Positions 1-5,038 of a DNA stretch of 5,038 bases are shown here, piece by piece. Source of the DNA: Eubacteriales bacterium (GTDB lineage: Bacteria; Bacillota; Clostridia; Christensenellales; CAG-138); assembly GCA_028701165.1 (NCBI GenBank), contig JAQVRG010000132.1, positions 1-5,038 on the forward strand, given 5' to 3'. A program made the position numbers and the translations under genes. Numbering within the stretch: position 1 is the first letter of the stretch; the number at the start of each line of letters is the position of its first letter. The notes below the pieces were generated by a model. That model did not search any database and was not told where the DNA came from. It saw nothing but the letters and a program-made list of their open reading frames with translations.

Positions 1-22
1 ATACGACCAAACGCCTGAATCA

Positions 23-30
23 TAAGGAGG
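23..30 (+). promoter_or_regulatory. Shine-Dalgarno of the Mo-subunit gene
   Basis: TAAGGAGG lies 8 bases before the ATG at 39 and is a near-perfect match to the anti-Shine-Dalgarno of 16S rRNA. It fixes the start of the first xdh gene at 39. Only 22 bases precede it, so the operon promoter and any upstream gene are outside the window. Confidence 0.9.
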
Positions 31-38
31 TACAACCC

Positions 39-2330
39 ATGAGCGTAGGCAAAAGGGTCAAGCGCATCGACGCGTTTGTCAAGGTTACGGGCAGAGCGAA
101 GTATACGGACGACCTGTGCCCCAAGAACGCGTTGATTGCGAAGGTGTTCCGCTCCACCGTCGCCCACGGCGTCGTGAAATCCGTGGACGTTTCCGCGGCG
201 GAGAAGATACCGGGCGTGGTCAAGATCGTCACCTGCTTCGACGTGCCGGACGTTAAATTTCCCACGGCGGGGCATCCGTGGAGCACCGATCCGCACCATC
301 AGGACGTGGCGGACAGGAAGCTCCTCAATACCCATGTGCGCTACTACGGCGACGATGTGGCGGCGGTGATCGCAGAGAACGAGATCGCCGCGACGCAGGC
401 CGTGCGCGCCATCAGGGCGGAATACGAGGAACTCCCCTTCGTGCTCGATCCGATCGAAGCCATGAAGGAGGGCGCGCCGCAGCTTCACGACGATCAGGGC
501 TTTCAAAACAACGTGCTCGCGCACTCCACGGCCGGCTACGGCGACTACGAGGAGGCGATCAAGACTCCCGGCCTTATCGTGGTAGAGGGCTGGTATCACA
601 CGCCCACCGTGCAGCATTGCCACATCGAAAACCATCTGTGCTACGCCTATGAGGAAGGGCACAAGATGGTGGTCGTTTCCTCCACGCAGATACCGCACAT
701 CGTACGCCGCGTCGTCGGACAGGCGCTCGGACGCGACTGGGGCAGCGTGCGGCTCGTGAAGCACTATATCGGCGGCGGTTTCGGCAACAAGCAGGACGCT
801 TTGTACGATCCCTTGTGCGCGTACCTTTCCACACAGGTCGGCGGCAGGCTCGTCAAGCTTGACATGGCGCGCGAGGAGACGTTTGTATCCTCCCGCGTGC
901 GCCACGCCATCACCTATCACATCACCACGCACGTTAGGCCCGACGGTACGTTTGTGGCGCAGCGCATGGAGGGCTTTTCCAACCAAGGCGCGTACGCAAG
1001 CCACGGCCACGGCATCGTCGCCAAGGGCGCGAGCGCCTTCAGCCAGCTTTATCGAAGCGAGCTTGCCACCAAGGCGGATGTGTATACCGTTTACACCAAT
1101 ACGCCGACGGCGGGCGCGATGCGCGGCTACGGCATCCCGCAGGTGTCCTTTGCGATCGAATCGCATGTGGACAATATCGCTAAAAAACTGGGGCTTGACC
1201 CCATCGCCATCCGCGAAAAGAACATCATGCCCGTGGGCTTTGTGGACGGGTTTTCCAAAAACGAGAATTTCTATCCGAGCCATCTTCAGTGTATCGAAAA
1301 GGCAAAGGCATACATCGGCTGGGACGAGAAGAAGAAATTGTACGCCAGCGAGACCGGCCCCGTACGCCACGGCATGGGCATGGCGATCTTTTGGTACAAT
1401 ACCGCCGTGTGGCCCATCAGTCTGGAGTCCTCCTCCTGCCGTATGGTGCTCAACCAAGACGGCTCCGTGCAGGTGCAGCTTGCCGAGACCGAGATCGGGC
1501 AGGGCGCGGACACGGCGTTTGCGCAGATGACGAGCGAGACGCTGGGCATCCCCCTTGAAAAGGTCTATGTGATCTCCGCGCAGGATACGGACGTTACGCC
1601 GTTTGGCACGGGCGCGTACGCTTCGCGCCAAACCTATGTGGGCGGCTTCTCCGTCAAGCAGACGGCGCTTGCATTAAAGGAGCGCATCCTCAAGCAGGCG
1701 CAGGAGCAGACCCGGCAGGCGCCCTTTAACCTTGATATTATCGACGGCAACATCGTGCGCACGACGGACGGGCGGGTGCTCTTAAGCCTAGCCGATCTTG
1801 CGACCGAGGCGCTCTACAGCCTTACGCACAGCGAGCACCTCACGGCAGAGACGACCTATCAGATCAAGACCAACGCCTATACCTTTGGCTGCACGTTTGC
1901 CGAAGTGGAGGTGGATATTCCGCTTTGCAAGGCGAAGCTGCTGAACATCGTCAACGTCCACGACTGCGGCACGCTCATCAATCCCGCGCTCGCGCAGGCG
2001 CAGGTGCACGGCGGCATGAGCATGGCCATCGGCTACGGCATGAGCGAACAGCTCCTCTTTGACGAAAAAACGGGTCGTCCGCTCAACAACAACCTTTTGG
2101 ATTATAAGCTTTCCACCATCATGGATCATCCGCATTTGGAGGGCGAGTTCATCGAGAATCCGGAGCCTACGAGCGCGTATGGCACAAAAGCCTTGGGCGA
2201 GCCGCCGGCCTGCTCCGGCGCGCCCGCCATCCGCAACGCCATACTCGACGCCACCGGCGTGGAGATCAACAGGTGCCCCATCAACCCGCACGTCCTCTTT
2301 GCTTCCTTCAAGGAAGCGGGACTGCTGTAA
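39..2330 (+). CDS. xdhA: Xanthine dehydrogenase family, molybdopterin-binding (catalytic) subunit
   Basis: This is the catalytic large subunit of a cytoplasmic three-subunit molybdenum hydroxylase, which probably oxidises hypoxanthine or xanthine towards urate. Length (763 aa) is close to E. coli XdhA (about 750). The N-terminal region (about 7-130) starts with RIDAFVKVTGRAKYTDD, typical of the a/b hammerhead domain; two Mo-cofactor domains follow (about 145-400 and 415-740). Visible signatures are VQHCHIENH (191-199), the glycine loop GGGFGNKQD (245-253), AMRGYGIPQ (360-368, whose Arg362 matches the substrate-binding Arg880 of bovine xanthine oxidase), EIGQGADT (485-492), GTGAYASRQ (523-531) and LGEPP (719-723). 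In LGEPP, Glu721 is the expected catalytic base (bovine Glu1261). Gln252 stands where the bovine enzyme has Glu802, as I recall also in E. coli XdhA. The start has a strong ribosome binding site. The exact substrate cannot be read from sequence; other purine or N-heterocycle hydroxylases are possible. The family call is very secure. Confidence 0.95.
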   Translation: MSVGKRVKRIDAFVKVTGRAKYTDDLCPKNALIAKVFRSTVAHGVVKSVDVSAAEKIPGVVKIVTCFDVPDVKFPTAGHPWSTDPHHQDVADRKLLNTHVRYYGDDVAAVIAENEIAATQAVRAIRAEYEELPFVLDPIEAMKEGAPQLHDDQGFQNNVLAHSTAGYGDYEEAIKTPGLIVVEGWYHTPTVQHCHIENHLCYAYEEGHKMVVVSSTQIPHIVRRVVGQALGRDWGSVRLVKHYIGGGFGNKQDALYDPLCAYLSTQVGGRLVKLDMAREETFVSSRVRHAITYHITTHVRPDGTFVAQRMEGFSNQGAYASHGHGIVAKGASAFSQLYRSELATKADVYTVYTNTPTAGAMRGYGIPQVSFAIESHVDNIAKKLGLDPIAIREKNIMPVGFVDGFSKNENFYPSHLQCIEKAKAYIGWDEKKKLYASETGPVRHGMGMAIFWYNTAVWPISLESSSCRMVLNQDGSVQVQLAETEIGQGADTAFAQMTSETLGIPLEKVYVISAQDTDVTPFGTGAYASRQTYVGGFSVKQTALALKERILKQAQEQTRQAPFNLDIIDGNIVRTTDGRVLLSLADLATEALYSLTHSEHLTAETTYQIKTNAYTFGCTFAEVEVDIPLCKAKLLNIVNVHDCGTLINPALAQAQVHGGMSMAIGYGMSEQLLFDEKTGRPLNNNLLDYKLSTIMDHPHLEGEFIENPEPTSAYGTKALGEPPACSGAPAIRNAILDATGVEINRCPINPHVLFASFKEAGLL

Positions 2331-2335
2331 GGAGG
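2328..2335 (+). promoter_or_regulatory. Shine-Dalgarno overlapping the xdhA stop codon
   Basis: The TAA stop of the Mo-subunit gene is the first three bases of TAAGGAGG, which sits 9 bases before the ATG of the FAD-subunit gene at 2345. Ribosomes terminating on the first gene therefore release directly on the binding site of the second. This supports coupled synthesis of subunits needed in equal amounts and decides the start of the FAD subunit. Confidence 0.88.
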
Positions 2336-2344
2336 TAGAGGAAT

Positions 2345-3226
2345 ATGTATGATTTGAAAGCGCTATATGAAGCGAATAGCGTGCAAAACGCCATTGAGCT
2401 GTTAAGCGCGCATCCGGAGGCGAAGATCATCGCGGGCGGCAGCGACGTGCTGGTGCAGATGCGCGAGGGGCGCTTAGCGGGCAAGGAGCTTGTGAGCATT
2501 TTTAAGCTGGACGAGCTTCGCGGCGTTTCCATGGATGGGGACGGCACGCTTCGTATCCTGCCGCTTACAAGCTTTTCTCACATCACGCGCGATCCGCTTA
2601 TCCAAGCGCATATTAACGTGTTGGGCGAGGCGGTGGACATGGTGGGCGGGCCGCAGATCCGCAACATCGGCACCATCGGCGGCAACACCTGCAACGGTGT
2701 CACAAGCGCCGATTCGGCTGCGACCCTGCACGCCTACGACGCGATCATGGAGATCACGGGGCCGGCGGGCGTAAGGCGCGTTCCCATACGGGAATTCTAT
2801 ATAAGCGCCGGCAAGGTCGTACTTTCGCACGAGGAGCTGCTCACCGCTATCCTCATTTCCAAGGAAAGCTACGAGGGCTACAAAGGGCACTACATCAAGT
2901 ACGCCATGCGAAACGCCATGGACATAGCGACCTTGACCTGCTCTGTCAACGTCAAGCTTTCCGCTGATAAGAAAACCATAGAGGACGCGCGCATCGCCTA
3001 CGGCGTGGCGGGGCCCGTGCCTATGCGCACGCCAAGCGCCGAGGCCGCCGCAAAGGGGAAGCCGGTTTCCGCCGAAACGATCGAAGCCTTCGGCGAGGCC
3101 GCGAAGCTGGACGTCAACCCCCGCACGAGCTGGCGCGCCACCAAGGATTTCCGCTTGCATCTTGTGGGCGAGCTCGCTAAACGCGCACTGAAGGAAGCCA
3201 TCAAACTGAACGGGGGTGAAGCATAA
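2345..3226 (+). CDS. xdhB: Xanthine dehydrogenase family, FAD-binding subunit
   Basis: This is the flavin subunit. It takes electrons from the iron-sulfur subunit and passes them to the final acceptor, NAD+ in classical xanthine dehydrogenases. At 293 aa it matches E. coli XdhB (about 292). The FAD-binding PCMH-type fold covers about residues 1-175. It shows the first flavin loop IIAGGSDVLVQMR (28-40) and the second, GGPQIRNIGTIGGNTCNG (101-118), followed by SADSAATLHAYDA (121-133). The C-terminal CO-dehydrogenase-flavoprotein-like domain (about 180-285) begins near KYAMRNAMDIATL (185-197) and contains SSWR-like TSWRATKDFRLHLV (261-274). The N-terminus MYDLKALYEANSVQNAIELL is typical of the family. 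The gene follows the Mo subunit by 14 bases and overlaps the iron-sulfur subunit gene by one base. No residues look missing. Electron acceptor identity is inferred from family, not seen. Confidence 0.94.
   Translation: MYDLKALYEANSVQNAIELLSAHPEAKIIAGGSDVLVQMREGRLAGKELVSIFKLDELRGVSMDGDGTLRILPLTSFSHITRDPLIQAHINVLGEAVDMVGGPQIRNIGTIGGNTCNGVTSADSAATLHAYDAIMEITGPAGVRRVPIREFYISAGKVVLSHEELLTAILISKESYEGYKGHYIKYAMRNAMDIATLTCSVNVKLSADKKTIEDARIAYGVAGPVPMRTPSAEAAAKGKPVSAETIEAFGEAAKLDVNPRTSWRATKDFRLHLVGELAKRALKEAIKLNGGEA
3212..3219 (+). promoter_or_regulatory. Shine-Dalgarno inside the end of xdhB
   Basis: GGGGGTGA lies 6 bases before the ATG at 3226 and resembles GGAGGTGA with one change. The TAATG overlap puts the xdhB stop and the start of the iron-sulfur subunit on shared bases, so translation is expected to be coupled by re-initiation. 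Confidence 0.75.
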
Positions 3227-3711
3227 TGGCACAGATGCAGCTTGTAAAATGCACCGTCAACGGTGAATACCGCGAGACCATGGTGGATGTGCGCGCGTCG
3301 CTTACCGACATGCTGAGAAACGATTATTCCCTGACTTCCGTAAAGAAGGGCTGCGAGGTGGGCGAATGCGGCGCCTGCACCGTGCTCGTCGACGGGGAAG
3401 CCTTCAACTCCTGCATTTATCTCGCCGTTTGGGCGGACGGCAAAAACATCCGCACGCTGGAAAGCCTTATGGGCGCCGACGGCGCGATATCGGATATCCA
3501 GCAGGCGTTTATCGACGAGACCGCCGTGCAATGCGGCTTCTGCATTCCCGGCTTTATCGTGACCACGGCGGAGATACTGGAAACGGGGAAGGAATATACC
3601 CGCGACGAGCTGCGCAAGCTCCTTTCCGGCCACCTTTGCCGCTGTACGGGGTATGAAAACATATTGAACGCGGTGGAGAAGGTCATGAAGCAGAGACTCG
3701 GCAAAGCCTAA
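3226..3711 (+). CDS. xdhC: Xanthine dehydrogenase family, 2Fe-2S subunit
   Basis: This is the small electron-transfer subunit, carrying two [2Fe-2S] clusters between the Mo site and FAD. Its 161 aa match E. coli XdhC (about 159). The N-terminal plant-ferredoxin-like domain (about 5-80) binds the first cluster through Cys43, Cys48, Cys51 and Cys63, with the diagnostic spacing C-x4-C-x2-C-x11-C in GCEVGECGACTV. The C-terminal four-helix domain (about 85-155) binds the second through Cys103, Cys106, Cys138 and Cys140, spaced C-x2-C-x31-C-x-C, in QCGFCIPG and GHLCRCTGY. All eight ligands are present, so both clusters should form. It is the last gene of the operon: the stop TAA at 3709 is followed 15 bases later by an intrinsic terminator. 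The name xdhC is used here in the E. coli sense; in some other bacteria the same name denotes a Mo-cofactor insertion chaperone, which this is not. Confidence 0.95.
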   Translation: MAQMQLVKCTVNGEYRETMVDVRASLTDMLRNDYSLTSVKKGCEVGECGACTVLVDGEAFNSCIYLAVWADGKNIRTLESLMGADGAISDIQQAFIDETAVQCGFCIPGFIVTTAEILETGKEYTRDELRKLLSGHLCRCTGYENILNAVEKVMKQRLGKA

Positions 3712-3726
3712 ATCCAAACAACAGAG

Positions 3727-3766
3727 AAAAGCGCGTCGTGCTTTTGCACGATGCGCTTTTTGTTTT
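3727..3766 (+). terminator. Intrinsic terminator of the xdh operon, partly bidirectional
   Basis: A 15-bp stem pairs AAAAGCGCGTCGTGC (3727-3741) with GCACGATGCGCTTTT (3746-3760) around a TTTT loop, with one G-T wobble. A T-rich run (TTTTTGTTTT, 3757-3766) follows. On the minus strand the wobble becomes an A-C mismatch and the trailing run is weaker (TTTTCTCTG), but the same element lies only 15-20 bases past the permease stop codon. It therefore probably ends both convergent transcripts. Confidence 0.9.
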
Positions 3767-3780
3767 GCCGTAAGGAGGGA

Positions 3781-4656
3781 CTATTCCGCCTGCGCGGCCT
3801 TCTTTTGCAGCTTTTTTGCGACATATACTTCGCCAAGCACCCCCGCGATCACGAACACGAACGCCGCCAGCGCGATCGAGTCGGGATATTCATGCAAAAA
3901 CAACGCCACCCAAAGAGGGCCGAGCACCATCTCAAGAGGGGAAAGCATGGCGGCAGTCGAGGCCTCCACATGCTTAAGTCCCACAAAGTAGAACGCGTAA
4001 CCGCCGCCCGTCTGCACTACGCCGAGCAGCAGCAGCACCAGAAGCTGCAACGGGTGCAGCGCCGTTACCGCCGCGACGGGCGCGTCCGCGAAGAAGAGCA
4101 GCATCACCGCCGCCGTCAAAAGGTTGCTGACGGAGGTGAGGCCTAACGGGTTGTCCGTTTGCGCGCGTTTGGTAAAATAAGTGAGCGCCGCAAAGGAAAG
4201 GCTGGAAACCTCCGCGATGAGGTTGCCCTTCATCGTAACCCCCGTGCCCTTGCTGAACATGAAAAAAGCCATACCAAGAAGCATCACAAAAAGTGGCCAT
4301 ATACACGAAAAAAGGAGTTTTTCGCCCTTCTTATGCTCCCAAATGTATATCCAAACGGGGGCTGTAAACTGCATCGCCACCGCGATGGGCGCGCTGGTCG
4401 TCTTGAGCGCCAGTACGATCAGCGTACAATGCACCATATAGGAGAGCATCATCAAAAAGGTAAAGCGGTTCCAGTTCATCCGTTTTACCCGCAAAAAGGG
4501 CAGCAGCGCAAGCCCCGCGATCAGCGCCCGCATGCCGGTGAGCGTAAAGGCGTTGAGCTCGAGCACCTTGACAAGCGGCGAATTCAGGCTCCAGCAAACG
4601 GCCGAGAGCACAACGAGCCAAAGCCCGAGATTCAGATTGTTTCTTTTGCTTTCCAT
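3781..4656 (-). CDS. EamA/DMT-family membrane transporter, predicted 10 helices
   Basis: This is a cytoplasmic-membrane permease of the drug/metabolite transporter superfamily, usually exporters of metabolites or amino acids. From ATG at 4656 it is 291 aa, the usual EamA length. About ten hydrophobic helices are visible, near residues 11-29, 36-55, 67-84, 88-106, 115-134, 144-162, 174-190, 203-224, 235-254 and 259-280. They form two EamA repeats. Repeat one has the LALKTTSAPIAVAMQFTAPV segment (81-100, ending helix 3 and opening helix 4). Repeat two has the equivalent GLKHVEASTAAMLSPLEMVL (226-245) and LFLHE (252-256). The N-terminus is basic (ESKRNN) and the tail is lysine-rich (KKLQKK). A longer reading from TTG at 4692 is possible, but that TTG is the first half of the -35 box and adds 12 soluble residues, so 4656 is preferred. 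There is no Shine-Dalgarno; the mRNA appears leaderless. Substrate is unknown, and convergent orientation gives no functional link to xdh. Confidence 0.9.
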   Translation of the reverse strand: MESKRNNLNLGLWLVVLSAVCWSLNSPLVKVLELNAFTLTGMRALIAGLALLPFLRVKRMNWNRFTFLMMLSYMVHCTLIVLALKTTSAPIAVAMQFTAPVWIYIWEHKKGEKLLFSCIWPLFVMLLGMAFFMFSKGTGVTMKGNLIAEVSSLSFAALTYFTKRAQTDNPLGLTSVSNLLTAAVMLLFFADAPVAAVTALHPLQLLVLLLLGVVQTGGGYAFYFVGLKHVEASTAAMLSPLEMVLGPLWVALFLHEYPDSIALAAFVFVIAGVLGEVYVAKKLQKKAAQAE

Positions 4657-4692
4657 ACGGGGTATTGTAGCCGCGCGCGGCCGCCCTGTCAA
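4657..4692 (-). promoter_or_regulatory. Near-consensus sigma-A/sigma-70 promoter of the transporter gene
   Basis: Reading the minus strand, TTGACA (4692-4687) is a perfect -35 box. A 17-base spacer (4686-4670) follows, then TACAAT (4669-4664), matching the -10 consensus at five of six bases. Only seven bases (ACCCCGT) separate the -10 box from the ATG at 4656, so the expected transcription start is at about 4657-4656, on or next to the first base of the start codon. Confidence 0.85.
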
Positions 4693-4707
4693 TGGGGCGG
4701 CGAAAGG

Positions 4708-4743
4708 ATAAAATCGCCCGTACCGGGCTTGCCGGTGCGGGCG
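4708..4743 (-). terminator. Intrinsic terminator downstream of asd
   Basis: On the minus strand CGCCCGCACCGG (4743-4732) pairs with CCGGTACGGGCG (4726-4715) around a 5-base loop (CAAGC), a 12-bp stem with one C-A mismatch. ATTTTAT follows (4714-4708). It lies 29 bases past the asd stop and 15 bases before the permease -35 box, separating the two same-strand genes into distinct transcripts. Confidence 0.8.
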
Positions 4744-4771
4744 GATGTAATCCCGAAGGATTTCGTACTTT

Positions 4772-5038
4772 TTACAGCAGCTCCGCGATCTGCACGGCGT
4801 TTGTCGCGGCGCCCTTTCGCACCTGATCGCCGCAGCACCAAAGCGAAAGGCCGTTGGGATTGGTGAGGTCGCGCCGTATGCGCCCTACGAACACGAGATC
4901 CTGATCGCTCGTTTCAAGCGGCATGGGGTAACGTTTATTGGCGGTATCATGTATTTGTTGGATTTCCGAGCAGATATGTTGAAAGGCCGCAATGGAACAG
5001 CAATTTTGAAAGACTTTGCGGAAAGGAAAAAAGACTAG
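4772..5038 (-). CDS. asd: Aspartate-semialdehyde dehydrogenase, C-terminal fragment (5' part missing or interrupted)
   Basis: The minus-strand frame ending in TAA at 4774-4772 encodes a clear Asd C-terminus. It contains KRYPMPLETSDQD, VFVGRIRRDLTNPNGL, then LWCCGDQVRKGAATNAVQIA and a final ELL. Asd converts aspartyl phosphate to aspartate semialdehyde in lysine, threonine, methionine and diaminopimelate synthesis. Recognisable similarity covers about 55-60 residues, from the stop to about 4937-4955, with HDTANKRYPMPL aligning without gaps to the usual VDDPANxRYPMPL. Further upstream the frame stays open to the window edge, but its residues (such as VFQNCCSIAAFQHICSEIQQ) do not look like Asd, where a GHSEAV-type motif region and catalytic residues would be approached. 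The catalytic cysteine, arginine and histidine are not in the window. It is either a gene broken by a junction near 4931-4955 or one cut by the window edge after a chimeric join. Family identity is confident; intactness is not. Confidence 0.75.
   Translation of the reverse strand, partial: LVFFPFRKVFQNCCSIAAFQHICSEIQQIHDTANKRYPMPLETSDQDLVFVGRIRRDLTNPNGLSLWCCGDQVRKGAATNAVQIAELL
4931..5038. other. Low-G+C tail of different composition; possible junction, with a short + strand reading frame
   Basis: Counting bases gives 43 G/C in 108 (about 40%), against the high 50s in the neighbouring sequence, and the change coincides with the loss of Asd similarity. On the + strand, ATG at 4949 opens a 29-codon frame ending with TAG at exactly 5036-5038 (MYLLDFRADMLKGRNGTAIL, then KDFAERKKD). 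No ribosome binding site precedes that ATG, and the frame is also open further upstream through the antisense of asd, so it looks more like the 3' end of an unidentified coding sequence joined here than a small gene. I do not recognise the peptide. Confidence 0.5.

Noticed and set aside
1788..2291. A 167-codon minus-strand frame inside the Mo-subunit gene, and similar frames inside the other xdh genes (for example 2474-3232 and 2998-3717).
   Set aside because: The + strand frames carry full family motifs; the minus frames lack ribosome binding sites and known motifs and are expected by-products of G+C-rich codon use.
39..3711. Alternative reading of the three-gene operon as carbon monoxide dehydrogenase (coxLMS).
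   Set aside because: The large subunit lacks the CoxL-type cysteine active-site loop I would expect and instead shows the XdhA-type VQHCHIENH and GGGFGNKQD signatures; subunit lengths and order match XdhABC.
3771..3778. A third TAAGGAGG on the + strand after the operon terminator, looking like a ribosome binding site for another gene.
   Set aside because: No ATG, GTG or TTG lies at a suitable distance, it is downstream of a strong terminator, and the following bases are the antisense of the transporter C-terminus.
4657..4692. An upstream TTG start that would lengthen the transporter by 12 residues.
   Set aside because: The TTG is part of the -35 hexamer, has no Shine-Dalgarno, and the added residues (TGRPRAATIPR) are not part of the EamA fold.
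3781..4866. Long + strand reading frames (3751-4146, 4159-4866) across the transporter region.
   Set aside because: Their translations are rich in Arg, His and Gln with no recognisable fold, while the opposite strand gives a clean ten-helix EamA protein with a promoter. They are antisense shadows.

Overview
The window holds a complete three-gene xanthine dehydrogenase-type molybdo-hydroxylase operon, a convergent drug/metabolite-type (EamA) membrane transporter, and the 3' end of a lysine/threonine-pathway gene (asd). Base composition is high-50s percent G+C in the parts I counted. The genes are tightly packed, with strong TAAGGAGG-type ribosome binding sites, stop/start overlaps and classic intrinsic terminators. 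The asd C-terminus reads like the clostridial version. Together these suggest a G+C-rich anaerobic member of the Firmicutes (Clostridia in the broad sense). That assignment is inference; there is no marker gene here.

Layout. Positions 39-3711 (+) carry the Mo-cofactor subunit (763 aa), the FAD subunit (293 aa) and the 2[2Fe-2S] subunit (161 aa). The order and lengths match XdhA-XdhB-XdhC of Escherichia coli. The genes are translationally coupled: the stop codon of the first forms part of the Shine-Dalgarno of the second, and the second and third overlap by one base (TAATG). A strong stem-loop at 3727-3766 ends the operon and, more weakly, terminates the opposing gene. Positions 3781-4656 (-) encode a 10-helix EamA/DMT permease. 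Its near-consensus promoter sits so close to the ATG that the mRNA should be leaderless. Positions 4772 upward (-) encode the C-terminal part of aspartate-semialdehyde dehydrogenase, ended by its own intrinsic terminator at 4708-4743, just ahead of the permease promoter. The last ~105 bases (about 4931-5038) drop to about 40% G+C and stop resembling Asd, so a junction (insertion, rearrangement or assembly chimera) is likely there.

How the genes work together. The three Xdh subunits form one enzyme. A purine such as hypoxanthine or xanthine is hydroxylated at the Mo centre, electrons pass through two 2Fe-2S clusters to FAD, and then to an acceptor, probably NAD(P)+ or another cellular carrier. 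The permease and asd are on the opposite strand with their own signals, and nothing in the sequence ties them to purine metabolism. I found no CRISPR array, tRNA, rRNA or recognisable transposase, and no clearly new multi-gene system. The most unusual points are the leaderless permease promoter and the low-G+C junction inside asd.
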